64,000 nt of DNA from Myotis daubentonii (lineage: Eukaryota > Chordata > Mammalia > Chiroptera > Vespertilionidae): NCBI RefSeq assembly GCF_963259705.1, contig NC_081840.1, forward strand, positions 115,929,074-115,993,073, given 5' to 3'. The number at the start of each line of letters is the position of its first letter. Within the stretch, counting starts at the first letter, position 1. A model generated the notes under the pieces. The model was not told the origin of the DNA. It did not search any database and saw only the letters and a list, made by a program, of their open reading frames with translations. This document shows, piece after piece, positions 1 through 11,199 of this stretch. A program made the position numbers and the translations under genes.

Positions 1-1345
1 TTCTTTGTATTTCAAATCTTTGACTTGATTCTTGCGATCCTCAAGTCTGCTGTTGGAACTCTGCATAATATCCTTTATTTCGGTCAGTGTATAGTTAATT
101 TCTAGTTGGTCCTTTTTCATAACCTTGAGGGCCTCACTAGATTTCTTGAGGGTCTCACTACATTTATCGGCGGTCTCACCAGACTTTTTGAGTGTCTTAC
201 TAAATTTATCGGCGGTTTCTAGAAAGTTTTTGAAAAACCTTAAAAGTGTGGTTTTGAACTCTATATCCAGTCATTTGCTTTCCTCCATTTCTGTCATTTG
301 TGTCCTGTTTCTTTGTCTCCACATTTTTTATGTTTCCCTGTGTTGATAGAGTGGCTTTGTGTGCTAGGTGTCCTATAGGGCCCAGTGGCTCAGCCTCCCC
401 TATTACCTGAGGTGGACACCCTTGGTGCACCTCTTTGTGGGCTTTGTACACAGTCTTGTTGTAGTTAAGCCTTGATTGTTGTAGGTATCACTGGGAGGAA
501 TTGACCTTCAGGCCAACTGGATGTGAGAATCAGCTATGTCTGCAGTGGGAGAACTTCTTTGCTGGAGACACCCCTCCAGGCCAAGACTTGCCTCAGTGGG
601 GCTTTGGTGCTCACTGAGCCTGCCCCTGAGTGTGTCCTTTATGGATCTGAGGAGCTGCAATCTGGATGGTCCCACTCTGACCACCGGGCACACTGGCTCC
701 TGGATCTCTAAGGAGGTGCTAATCTAGCCTCTGCCTGAGGCTACCCAGCAGGAGCCAGCTGTGAAGCAATGCAAGTTGCCGTGGGGCCTTGGGCCAGCTG
801 CAGTTTTTTAGGTAATGTTCTGATTGCAAAGGGACAGGCCTTTCATATGCAAAAGCCTCCATGCACGGCTTGGGCAGGGCAGGGTCCCAGGGGATCAACA
901 GGGTGGAGCAAGCAGCTATGGCTGCCCTCAGAGGCCCAGCTTCTCAATGTCCTGGCAATCGCTGCAAGCACCTCTGAGAGAAAGCTGCCCTCGAGTTCTG
1001 ACCAATGCCAGACAGTCCAGTTTCTCCCGTATGAGTCTGGGTCCCCAGAGACTCGCCCAGAACTGGAGCTCAGAGCTTGAGACTCCATCCCTATTAAAAA
1101 AGACAACTGTGTCCTCAGCCACCAGCCCTCTCCACATGCGGCTCCATACCTCTGTACTTTACGTCCACACAGCACCTCCTCTGAGTCTCGGTATGCTTTT
1201 CTCTTGCCTTCTAGTTGTAGAATTTCCACTCAGTCAGCCTTCCTGTGGTCCTGGATGATGTCCGTTCCGTCTTTTAGTTGTATTTTTGAAGTGGTTGTGC
1301 GAGACAGCAATCTCCAGTGTTTACCTATGCCGCCATTTTGGTTTC
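1..1345 (-). mobile_element. HAL1/L1 element, 5' portion (cut by window edge)
   Basis: Minus-strand LINE-1-like 5' end. Positions 1-324 hold the beginning of an ORF1-like frame, starting at the ATG complementary to 322-324. It is followed on the plus strand by about 1 kb of GC-richer 5'UTR that ends near 1345 in a reverse-complement GGTTT/CCGCCAT-type L1 start. The 5'UTR and ORF1 start closely resemble 26.8-28.2 kb, where the element has ORF1 but no ORF2, so HAL1 is favoured. The rest lies outside the window, so L1 cannot be excluded. It interrupts L1 ORF2-like DNA seen on its right side. Confidence 0.7.
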
Positions 1346-2040
1346 TCTGTGCTTTGTTCATTATTAATTTTAGTAGCTTTTAAAATATTCCTTAGGATTT
1401 TCTAAGTACACAATCATATAATTTATGAATAAAAAAAGTTTTCCTACCTGGTATTTTTTATTTCACTTCCTTGCTTCATTTTTTTTTTTAATCCTCACCA
1501 GAGGATATTTTCCCTTTTCTTTTTAGAAAGAGTGGAAGAGAGGAAAAGACAGAAAGAAATATCATGTGGAAGAAACACATCAATTGGTTGCCTCCTGCAC
1601 AGACCCTGATCAGGGCCCTGGCTAGGGAAGATACTGCAACTTAAGTATGTGCCCTTGACCACAGTAGAACTCAGGACCCTTAGTTCCTCAAGCTGATATT
1701 CTGCCTACTTAGCAAAACTGGCTAAGGCACTTCCTTAGCCTCCTTTACTGGCTAGATTGAACATATAGTGCAGTGTTAAATAGGAGTGATGAGAGTAGAC
1801 ATTCTTGCATTGTTCCTGATGTTAGGGGAAAAATGTTTAGTTTTTCAGCATTAAGTGTGATGTTATCTCCAGGTTTCCTTTATCAGATTGAGAAGGTTTC
1901 TTAAATTCCCAGATTGCTTAGAGCACTATTTAAAATATCAAATAGGTATTGAATTTTTAATGTTTTTCTACATTTATTAAGATAATCACATAATTTTTTT
2001 GTTTTATTATCCTTTCACACAGTTTTGTTTGATTTGCTAA
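1346..2040 (-). mobile_element. Old L1 ORF2 fragment interrupted by a SINE
   Basis: The reverse complement of 1346-1480 and 1729-2040 resembles the reverse-transcriptase region of mammalian L1 ORF2. No frame is open, so this is a decayed copy. It is split by the SINE at about 1485-1728 and bounded by the HAL1/L1 5' end on the left and a Helitron on the right. Confidence 0.6.
1485..1728 (-). mobile_element. Ves-like tRNA-derived SINE, diverged
   Basis: On the plus strand a T-rich start (minus-strand A tail) is followed by an AGA-rich body, a segment resembling the Ves central region (cctcctgcacag) and a degraded tRNA-like head near 1690-1728. It is more diverged than the copy at 29.6 kb, so older. 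Boundaries are approximate. Confidence 0.6.
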
Positions 2041-3479
2041 TCCTATCTAATAAAAGAGAAACATGGTAATTGGCGTACGACTGCTACCATTGGCTAATCA
2101 GCAAGATATGCAAATTAACTGCCAGCCAAGATGGTGACCGGCAGCCAGGAAGCTTGAAACTAACATGAGGCTTGCTTGCTTCAGTGACGGAGGACTCCAA
2201 CGTTCCCCGCCTGCCTTGCCAGCCTCAGAGCCTGCAGTTTCAAATATTGTAACAAATATAGAAGCTAAACAAAACCCCAGAAACCAGCTTTCAGCCGCTG
2301 GGATCTCAGAGCTGGAGTTGATACAGAGTTTCGATTATAGAACCTAAACAAACAAGATACCTGCTTTCAGGAGCGGAGGCCTAAGAGCTGGAGCCTCAGA
2401 GCTAAAGCTGGCCCAGAATAAAAAAAAAAAGAAAAAAAGAAGCAGTTGGGAGCTTCAGTCCCAGCCTGAAAACAGCCCTCAGCCCCTCACTCAGACTGGC
2501 CAGGCACCCCAGTGGGGACCCCCACCCTGAAGGGTGTGTGACCAGATGCAAACAGCCATCATCCCCTCACCCAGGCTGGCCAGGCTCCCCAGTGGGTACC
2601 CCCACCCTGATCCAGGACACCCTTCAGGCAAACCAGCCAGGCCCCACACGTGCACCAGGCCTCTATCCTATATAGTAAAAGGGTAATATGCCTCCCAGCA
2701 CTGGGATCAGTGGAGCAGCGAGGCCTCCTGGCACCGGGATCAGCTTGACAGGGGACAGCGCCCAAACCCCCTGATCGCCCTGCGGCTCTGTGTGTGACAG
2801 GGTAGAGCCATAACCTCCCCATCGGTCCTGCCCTGAGTGTGAGAGTGGTGGTGCCCCAACCCCCTGATCCGCCCTGCCCTGAGTGTGATAGAGGGCGGTG
2901 CCCCAACTCCCCTATCGGCCCTTCTCTGTGCATGACAGGGGGGAGCTCCCCAACCCCCTGATTGACACTGCTCTGTGCATGACAGGGCACAGAGCCACAA
3001 CCCCCCTGACGGGCCCTGCTCAGTGCGTGACAGGGTATGGAGCCCCAACCCCCCTGATGGGCCCTGCTCTGTGCATGACAGGGGGCAGTGCCCCAACCCC
3101 CTGATTGGCCCTGTTCTGTGCATGACAGGGGGTGGCGTCGCAACCTCCCCATCGACCCTGCCTTGAGTGTGACAGGGGGCGGTGCCCCAAACCCCCAATC
3201 GGCCCTACCCTGAGCTTGACTGAGGGTGGCATCGCAACCTCCCGATCCGCCCTGCTCTGCATGACAGGGGAAGGTGCCCCAACTCCCCAATCGGCCCTGC
3301 TCTGAGCCCAACCAGGGGCTGCACCTAGGGATTGGGCCAGCCCTCTGCCACCCGGGAGCAGGCCTAAGCCAGCAAGTTGTTATCTCCGGAGGGGTCCCAG
3401 ACTGTGAAAGGGCACAGGCAGGGCTGAGGGACCCCCAATCCCCCCCAAGTGCACAAATTTTTGTGCACTGGGCCTCTAG
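2041..3479 (+). mobile_element. Composite non-autonomous Helitron (HeliBat-like), copy 1
   Basis: It starts TCCTATCTAATAAAAG after an A and ends with the palindrome GTGCACAAATTTTTGTGCAC followed by GGGCCTCTAG and T, the layout expected of a Helitron. Near 2665 an internal junction joins a weak 3' end (CCAGGCCTCTA) to a second 5' end (TCCTATATAGTAAAAG), so two modules are fused. The second module holds a minisatellite of about 47 bp. No Rep/helicase gene is present, so transposition would need an autonomous partner. Confidence 0.85.
2740..3305 (+). repeat. 47-bp minisatellite inside Helitron copy 1
   Basis: Units begin with a GCCCTGCTCTGTG-like core and carry a GTGACAGGG and a CCCCAACCCCCTGAT segment. 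Spacing measured at 3061 to 3108 is 47 bp. There are roughly a dozen units, some with short length changes. Because 47 is not a multiple of three, stop-free units give long spurious frames on both strands. Confidence 0.85.
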
Positions 3480-4175
3480 TACTATATAATAAAAAGCTAA
3501 TATGCAAATTGTCCCCTTGGGCAGTTGTTCTACTGGGAGTTCAACCTGGAGACAGGGAGTTTGACCACTCACTATGACATGCGCTGACCACCAGGGGCAG
3601 TGCAGACCATGGTGGGCGTAGTCGACATGCTGCGACCTCTTGCCAGCTACCTCGGGGTGGGGGTGACAGGGACAGAGGTGCGGTGAGAATGTGGGGTGTC
3701 TGCTGATCTCATTCTCATTCTCCCTGCTACCCTCCCCTGGGACACCAGGGCTCATGTGCTGGGGAAGCCCCCATGCTCAGGTGCTGGGTGCTTGCGAGCA
3801 GCCTGCCCCACACCCACGCAGTCTCTTCTGGGTGAGCTGGGCTGCAGCTGCTGGGACTGCAGGGGCTGGTCGGGCTCCCTGTGGATTCATGCAGGAGCTG
3901 GTCCACGAGGCCTGCCAGGAGAGAGCACGCTGCCTGCCTGGCTTCCATGTGGTGCCACTCAGCAGCCCAGAGGCCCGTGCTGTGCCCCAGCCCATGGCGG
4001 CCTGGCTCACTACATCTCCACATGGGGACTCAGGCTCCGTAACTTAGGTGGAGGCGCATGGTGGCCTAAGGGCTAGGTGCTGGACCTGCCCATCCATGCC
4101 AGATGCTCACGTTTTGATCGCCAGCCAGGCCTAGGGACCACACCCGTACACTCATTTCATGCACTGGGTCTCTAG
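3480..4175 (+). mobile_element. Non-autonomous Helitron directly abutting copy 1
   Basis: It starts TACTATATAATAAAAAGC (first TC mutated) immediately after the CTAG of the previous element. It ends with a hairpin remnant (CATTTCATGCACTGGG) and CTAG at 4172-4175. It carries the HeliBat-type segment TGACCACCAGGGGCAG near its 5' end. No transposase is encoded. Confidence 0.75.
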
Positions 4176-4261
4176 TATTTTAGAAGAATTTTTCCACCTT
4201 TGAGTATAAGGAATATTTCTGTTATTTTCTTATGTCAACCGATGGTTCTTGGAAGTAATTC

Positions 4262-4960
4262 AAAACCAAAAGAAATCCCCAATTTGGGCTGCTGGGAAGA
4301 AGTAAAGCTTATTCAGTGCAAATTATGATACAGCAGGACTGTGGAAACAGCATTGTGTGGAGTAGCTCAGTTGTAATACAGCAAAAGCTATAGAAAAGCT
4401 CTGGGGCCAGATACCTCTCTGGCTAGACAGCTATGCTCTGCTCCTCCGTGATCTGGTCTGCTCTGCTTTGCTCCAGGCTAGTATGCTTCACACTGCACTG
4501 GTCAGACATCTATGGCATTTCAGCTCAGCCAGAGAAACAGTGTCCTAGGTGGAAAGGGAAAGTGCACTTGGGAGCCAGAGAAGCTGACTTATATGGACAG
4601 GAGTCCTGGCCCCTGGTGCCTGATTGGTTCATCCTCATGAAAATAAGGACGCCAAGTCCTCATAGTTTGGTCCAAAAAGCATGTTCCTGATGGGGCAGAA
4701 TAGAGCCTCTCTAATTGGCTGGAGCTGGGTAGCTCTGATTCAATGGGGAAAGCCTCAGTCTTATTGGTTGAAATAGGATTCCAGGAACTACTTTATAAGC
4801 TGATTCAGAGGGCATGAACATAGTGCAGGCAGTTAGTTCAGCAATGGCTTCTCCCTGAAGAGCAGTTTGTGTGAGAGGCCCCATTGCAGAAATAGCTGCT
4901 AGGCTCTGCTTTTTATCTAAGCCCGCTTAGTCACCAGGAGCACTTCTTAGTAGATCTCTC
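4262..4960 (+). repeat. Possible old LTR
   Basis: The stretch carries three ATTGG (CCAAT-box type) motifs near 4624, 4714 and 4758, then a TTTATAAG TATA-like site near 4792, an order typical of retroviral U3 regions. I could not define TG/CA ends, a target duplication or a family. It may instead be unique sequence. Confidence 0.3.
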
Positions 4961-4974
4961 TTTTTTTTTTTTCT

Positions 4975-5786
4975 TCCCATGGTTCATACTTGTAATATCT
5001 TTACCAGGTTTTTGTATCAGAGTTATGTTGGCTTTATAAAATAAATTGGAAAGTGTTTCCTCCTTTATTTTATGAGTTTGTGTAAGATTGGTATCATTTC
5101 TTCTCTCTCTTTTTTTTATTCTGAACTCCAATCACGTATGTTACACCATATGATATTGTCCTAACAATATCAGAAGCTTTGTTCAGTTTTTCTCCTTTCC
5201 TTTATTTCTATTTGTACTATTGTTCAAATGCTTTCTTTTAAACTATATTTGAATTCAATGATTCTTTATTCTGCTATTAAGCTTATCTACTGATTTTTCC
5301 CGTAGCATCATATTTTTTAGTTCTAAAATTTCTATTTGGTTTGCCTTAGAGTTCCCTTTTTCCTACTAAAATTCTCCATATGTTCACACATGCTGCTTAT
5401 CTTTTTCACAATACAGTGGGGCCTTGACTAAGAGTGTCCCGACTAACGAGTTTTTTGAGATCCCAGCTGTCTTTCAGCCGATTTTTTTGGATTGAGTTGA
5501 TAGAGTAATTTGAGTTAACGAGCTCTTTAACGAGCTCCTTAACGAGCTTGGTTTCAGAACGAATTAAACTCGTAAGTCAAGGCCCCACTGTAATATATTT
5601 AACATATTCATTATGCTTATTATGAAAATTCTAAGTCTGATAATTTCAATATCTGGTTTTTTTGGATTATGCCTCTATTGACTTTTTCCCCTCTTATTTG
5701 AGATAATGGCTCAATATTTCTTATAATTTTTTTATTCCATTGCTTACATTATGTGTAAAAAAATTGAAAACAAGAAGAAACTTGAA
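4975..5786 (-). mobile_element. Decayed L1-like sequence interrupted by a MITE
   Basis: The AT-rich segment resembles reverse-complement L1 (for example 4985-5110, and 5630-5740). All frames are broken. It hosts the MITE at 5414-5590, and the provirus inserted at its right end. Confidence 0.45.
5414..5590. mobile_element. TA-flanked MITE (Tc1/mariner or pogo type)
   Basis: A 177-bp element flanked by TA on both sides (5412-5413 and 5591-5592). It has terminal inverted repeats reading CAGTGGGGCCTTGACT at the left and its complement at the right. The interior has several AACGAG(C) repeats. TA target plus short size indicate a non-autonomous Tc1/mariner-superfamily element. No transposase is encoded. 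Confidence 0.85.
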
Positions 5787-5792
5787 GTAGAT

Positions 5793-6344
5793 TGCCGGGG
5801 TCCAACCCCAGCAGGTCCAGGGGTTCCCAAAGGCGTAGACAGAGTCGGCAAAGAAGGAAGGACATGGAGACAGTGTTCAGTTGATCAGCAGCCTAGCCAG
5901 GATCTCCAGCCAGGACTCCAGCCAAGTTCTGGTCTGGATCTCCAGAGAGGTTCTGCTGTTTATTGTCTTGTTACATCCGTATTTATACCAGTTGATTTTA
6001 ATCCTGTCAATTTCTATTACAAAGGTTAGGGCGTTTCTTATCTCCATTCCAGGGAGTAAAGATTATGTAGCTTAAGCATGATTGTTTGTAGTTAAATTGA
6101 TTAACTACCCGCCTGGCACTTAGTTAAGGAGTTTCATCCCCTCCCTAACTTCAGGGAAAAATCCCTACCTGGGGAAACAACCTTTCTCGGAGAGGTGACC
6201 TTGGTTAAAACACACAGTGCTAAGGGGAGCAAACATATTAAGAACAGTATGCTATATACGCCAGGTCCCTTGAAACATATGCTGTGCAGATGTTTCTATC
6301 CTGCAGCGACTGTGTCAAGCAGCAGGATGGACCAGCTTCTGGCA
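5793..6344 (-). repeat. 3' LTR of the provirus
   Basis: 552 bp, with TG...CA ends when read on the minus strand. It differs from the 5' LTR by about nine substitutions and one 1-bp indel, all near the two ends; about 416 internal bases are identical. A TATAAATA box is at 5980-5987 (minus) and an AATAAA signal at 5959-5964 (minus). Confidence 0.95.
5959..5964 (-). terminator. AATAAA polyadenylation signal in the 3' LTR
   Basis: TTTATT on the plus strand reads AATAAA in the proviral sense, 15 bases downstream of the TATA box. It is the obvious candidate for 3' end formation of the viral RNA. The same motif is in the 5' LTR at 13182-13187. Confidence 0.7.
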
Positions 6345-6366
6345 AATTCCCCCTTTTTTATTTTTT
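6345..6366 (-). other. Polypurine tract
   Basis: The minus strand reads a purine run with AAAAAAGGGGG followed by AATT directly before the 3' LTR. This is the expected position for the plus-strand DNA primer of a retrovirus. Confidence 0.8.
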
Positions 6367-7845
6367 AAATGATAGCGCATGCAAATCAGTGGCCACCTCT
6401 CAGATTGGGCCGTTTAAAACTCGGAAGAAGACTGGCAAGCAATGACAGTGAGCATAACTATAAACATAGTGGATGGACTGCACAAGGAGCCCCATTCCTG
6501 TAGAAGGTTGCCGGCCTCTTCAGTCAAGGGATTACAGCTGTCCTCAAGTTGTTGGTTTGATTGTCTTTGTTGGTCTGGCTAGCGGGCAGCATCACTGGCG
6601 ATGGGCTTCCCGAAGCGTCAGCGAGTTGAAGGGCTGCATCAAAGGGTCCATCAGGGCCATGGTTGATGGTGGTGTCGGTGTCCGAGGACGAGTAAGCTGT
6701 GCCCTCTGGGTCAGCTGATATGGAAGATGGAGGGTAGTAGAGAGAAAAAGAAGAGAAAGCAAAAGAACTACAAGGCATGGAAGTGTTTAGAAAAAAGAGG
6801 GAGAAGAAAGGGAAGAAGGCAGCATCCTGACACAACCCTTTCCTTCAGCTGCCCCTTTCCCTGTGGTCCAAGGTAGAAATGGGAAACAAGTCCTGTTGCA
6901 GTGAGAGGGCAGCTGCTGTCAGCCAGTCTCTGTCTTTACCTGGGTCCCGATCTGAGCTGGGCATGGGAAGCGGGAAGCAGCCATGGGGACAGGAGACCTT
7001 CCTCAGAAGGGGCGAGTGTTCAAGCCCCTGAACCATTGGGGGGGTGAGGATCTGTGCCCCACCTCTGTTGAACCCCAAGTTCTCTTCTACTGGCCCCCGA
7101 CTGTGCCTGTCTTAGGTTGCCCCACCCTGTGGGGTCTTACCCGTCTTTGACTACCAGCCATCTCTGGGCCAAGTAGGGTGATGTGAGGTTCAGTTCTGTC
7201 TCCTTGGTAGCCTATGTCCCTCTGGCCTCCATGCCAAGCAACTGCCTTGGGATCCCCTTGCCTGCTGGCGGGGCCCCGGCATTGATCACATATCTTGGGG
7301 AACCCAGGTTTCTTCTCCAGGGAGGGCCCAGCTCACGCTATTGGGTGAGATACAGATCCATGGTACCAGCCACCATGAGGCTTGAACCTCAGCATGAACA
7401 GGGAGCTCAGGCAACAGCTATGGGCAATTGGATTGTAAGAAGAGGGTCCCTCTTGACACAGGGTAAGAGGGGCCAATACAGGACAAAGGAGAGTCCCGGA
7501 ACAGGGCTTTCTCAGCCCAGGATGTCAGGCTCTTGGCACAAGACAGCTCCATGTATGGGACATATACCAGACACCCCCTAGTCATGGCAAAAAAGGGAGG
7601 TGCCCTTCCTGGAACAGTAGGGTAGGGAGATTCTAGAAAAGGCTGTGTTCAGGAAAGAAGGAGAAAGGCCAAAGAACCAGCAAACAAGTAGTTAGATTTT
7701 TAAAAAAAGGAAAAAGGGAAGGAGATGTGGGGCAAAGCTGGGACATGTGGAAAGACAAAAAGGAGGCACATGTGATCCTCCCAATGGACAGATAGTTCCA
7801 GCTCAGGGCTGCACATCTGCTGCAGATGGGCACTGGTCAGGTGTG
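6367..7845 (-). other. Post-pol region of the provirus without recognisable env
   Basis: About 1.5 kb lies between the integrase stop and the polypurine tract. The longest minus-strand frame is about 100 codons (6524-6835), and I see no signal peptide, cysteine-rich surface domain, fusion peptide or transmembrane-subunit pattern. It may be a deletion remnant of env, or sequence acquired by an env-less lineage. I assign no function to its short frames. Confidence 0.6.
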
Positions 7846-9936
7846 CTATGATGAGGCAGAGATGGCGGGCGGTGAGACATAAGGTCGGACTAGACGGTCT
7901 GGAATCCACACAGGTGAGTCTGCATATCCTCTCCCCCAGGTTAAAAGTACATCAGGTCCCTTCCAGGCTCCTGTAAGCAAGTCTCTCCATTTGACAAGGG
8001 CTTTAGGTTTAGTTAGATCAGGGTTCCAATGCCTGTACATCGGGGAATTTCCCTCAGAATCTACATTTAGTATATTAATTACAAATAGAGCATGTTGTAG
8101 AACATGATGAGGAGAGGAATATTTAAACTCATTTTCTTGTAATTTTTTAATATGTGTTTTTAAAGTTTGGTGAGCCCTTTCTACTATTGCTTGGCCTTGA
8201 GGATTGTAGGGTATTCCTGTAGTATGTGCAATGCCGAATGTAGAGCATAAGTTTTTAAAAGCTTTAGAGGTATAGGCAGGCCCATTGTCAGTTTTAAGTG
8301 CCCTTGGTATTCCTAGGTAGGAAAAGCATTGGAATAGATGTTGACTTACATCTTTAAAGGCTTCTCCTGTACGTGCAGAAGCAAGGATAACATGAGAAAA
8401 GGTATCAATACAAACATGCACATAGCAAAGTTTGCCAAAAGATGGGACATGAGTAATATCCATCTGCCATAAGTCACAGGGTCTAAGTCCTCTTGGATTA
8501 ACTCCAGTAGCAGGGCTAGGAAAATGAGTAGGACAATGGCTGCAGTCATGCAAAATACTTCGAGCAGCTTCTCTAGATATGCGATAATATAGACGGAGAA
8601 CAGAAGCATTTTGATGGTGAATGGCATGAGACCGCCAGGCTTCTTCTAGAGCTGTACAAACTACTGGGCGAGTTAGTAAATCCGCCTGATAATTTCCTTC
8701 ACTTAAGGGTCCTGGTAGGCAGGAATGAGCTCTAATATGTCCAATATAGAAAGCCTTTTCTCGTTTATGAATGTAAGTTTGTAGCTGAGTTAACAAAGAG
8801 AAAATGGCTGTTCTTCCTTGTGGGAGAGAGGCGGTCTCAATATGAGGAAATAATTTAACTATATATTGAGAGTCAGTGTACAAGTTAAAGGGAACCTGTT
8901 GCAATTGTTCAAAAGCATAAATAACTGCCAAAAGCTCTGTTCTCTGAGCTGACGTCTCTAGAGTTTGTTGAACATGGGTTATTGAGTCAATGATTGTTAC
9001 TGCCCTACCATTAGAGGAGCCATCTGTGAATACTAACGAGGCAGGAGGTGATAATGGCTCTTTTGAACATTTAATAGGAAATATAAACGGATGTAGGGAG
9101 AGAAACTGCAATATAGGTGATCTTGGCAAATGATGTAAAATTTGTCCTGGGAAGTTACCTATAGCTATTTGCCACTCTTCTTCAAATTGTAATAGTGTGT
9201 TTAATTGTTCTCTTTTATAAGGTATTATTATCTCAGTAACTTCTCTTCCAAAGAGTTCGATACTGCGTCGTCTACCTTTGATAATGAGAGTGGCCACTAG
9301 GGAGGGATAGGGTGGTACAATCTTCCTAGGAGTGACAGGTAAATGTATCCATTCTAATGGTCCTTCCTGCCACAAGCATCCTGTAGGAGTATATTTAGTG
9401 GCTAGAATAATTAAGGCCCAAGATTTGGAATAATCTAGATACTGTAGTTGCTGTTTATTGATGGCCTGTTCTATTTTTGCTATAGCCTTTTCTCCTTCTA
9501 CAGTTAATTGTCGGGGAGACTTAGGGTTAGAATCTCCCTTTAAAATGTCAAATAGAGGTTTTAAGTCAAGAGTGGTTATTTTTAGATATGACCTGACCCA
9601 GTTGATATCACCTAATAGTTTCTGATAATCATTCAATGTGTTTAAATGATCTTTTCTTAATTGTAAAGGCTGATGGGTGATAGTAGAGGTATGTAATATT
9701 CTGCCTAAGTAGGAAAAAGAAGGTTCAGTCTGAATCTTTTCTGGGGCTATTTTTAGACCATGTTCTTCTAAAGCAAGGATGGTCTGAGTAAGTATTTCCT
9801 GTAAAGTAGCCCGATCTTTATGAGCTAGTAAAATATCATCCATATAATGAATAAGATATAGATCTGAAAATTTCTTTCTAATAACTTGCAATGCCTGATC
9901 TACAAACTTTTGACATAATGTAGGACTATTTTTCAT
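7846..9936 (-). pseudogene. pol: pol, C-terminal part: RT, RNase H and integrase
   Basis: 696 codons open to the natural-looking end of pol. The YMDD of reverse transcriptase is at residues 31-34. RNase H acidic residues are seen at D305, E334, D355 and D419. Integrase has a zinc-binding H437/H441/C465/C468 set and a D493, D550, E586 triad with 35 residues between the last two (DD35E). It copies viral RNA to DNA and integrates it. The ATG at 9934-9936 is internal, not a real start: the frame continues upstream through glycine to an in-frame TAA at 9940-9942. All visible catalytic residues are kept, so decay is slight. Confidence 0.93.
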
Positions 9937-9939
9937 CCC

Positions 9940-11199
9940 TTATGGGAGAACCTTCCATTGATATCTCTGATAAGGCTGTTTAAAGTTTTCTGATGGTATG
10001 CTGAATGCAAATCTTTGACAATCAGCCGGGTGAAGAGGTATAGTGAAAAAACAATCCTGTAAGTCAATAACAACAACACAATACTCCTGTGGAATTGCCA
10101 CAGGGGAGGGCAATCCAGGTTGTAAGGAGCCCATATCTTCCATGGTGGCATTTATGGCTCTTAGATCTTGCAAAAGTCTCCACTTGCCTGATTTCTTTCT
10201 TATTACAAATGTGGGTGTGTTCCAGGGACTATTTGATGGCTCTATATGTCCCTCTGCTAATTGCTGATCAATTAATTGTCGGGCTGCTGATATTTTCTCA
10301 GATGTTAAGGGCCATTGCTCGACCCATACTGGTTGTGACGATTTCCAGACTATGGGATCAGCAGTCCTAAGGGCAATGGCCCCAATTATAAATCCTGTCG
10401 AGGAGTGTGAGGTATTACTTTCTTTTCCTAATCCCTTTCCTGGATTAAATCTCGTGTCTAGCATCTGTGATGTTACTCTATCACTGGGGCTATATAATAG
10501 AACTCCCATTTGAGACAAGATATCTCTTCCCCATAATGTAAAAGGGATAGTCGTAATTACATAGGGACAGAATGTTCCTGAATGTTGATCTTCATCAGCC
10601 CAAGTTAAAATCTGAGAACTCTTTTTTACATTAGATGCCTTGCCTAGTCCTACTAGGGAAGTGGAGGTGGTGTGCGTGGGCAATGAAGAGGGCCAATCCT
10701 TCTCTGCTATGCAGGAAACATCTGCTCCTGTATCCAATAGACCTTCAATTGGTTTTCCCTGAATTTGTAAAATTTTTGTAGGTCTAGTAGCATGGATTTC
10801 TTGTATCCAAAATGCTGCATCACTAGATCCAAAGCCTTCGGCCCCTCTAGCTTTCTGGGTAACAGCTGTCCCTATTTTATGTATTGGTAACAGGAGTAAT
10901 TGGGCAATTCTCTGGTTGGGCTGAATCTGTATAGTTGTAGTGGGTGGGGAAAGTAAAATCTGTATTTCTCCTGTGTAGTCTGCATCAACAACTCCTGGGA
11001 TGACTAAGATCCCCTGTAACGAGGTGGAGCTCCGTCCTAATATTAAACCTACAGTTCCCTCAGGCAGCGGCCCAGACACTCCGGTAGGAATGGCTGCTAC
11101 TGGTGAGTCTGGGGTTAGTATTGCATGGGTGGTTGAGTGGAGGTCCAATCCTGCACTGCCTGGGGTTGCCCTGAAGAGGTCACTGACTGATCGAAATTT
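9940..11199 (-). pseudogene. pro-pol: dUTPase-protease-N-terminal RT in one frame, ended by a stop
   Basis: Frame open from the gag overlap to a TAA at 9940-9942. Counting from 11148: a dUTPase-like domain (residues 1-110, with a [15 protein letters not shown] motif at 52-62), an aspartic protease with DTGA at 139-142, a glycine-rich G-patch-like stretch at 236-242, then the RT start with its first catalytic aspartate at 362. Codon 11146-11148 is TTG and internal; expression would need a -1 shift from gag. The stop falls inside RT, three codons upstream of the next ATG. Protease and RT share a frame, unlike the three-frame layout of well-known betaretroviruses. Confidence 0.9.

Noticed and set aside
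843..1258. 128- and 144-codon frames
   Set aside because: Located in the HAL1/L1 5'UTR; the matching region at 27.5-28 kb does not keep them.
2740..3305. Repeat array considered as CRISPR
   Set aside because: Units are contiguous, degenerate and lack unique spacers; the setting is a mammalian transposon.
2559..3755. 398-codon minus-strand open frame
   Set aside because: It runs through the 47-bp minisatellite and flanking Helitron DNA. The repeat lacks stops and its 47-bp period cycles all frames, so the repetitive protein is a by-product.
8346..8627. 93-codon minus frame with hydrophobic stretch
   Set aside because: Out-of-frame shadow within integrase; not an envelope transmembrane part.
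10043..10370. Plus-strand frames of 74 and 93 codons
   Set aside because: Shadows of the minus-strand proviral pol frame.
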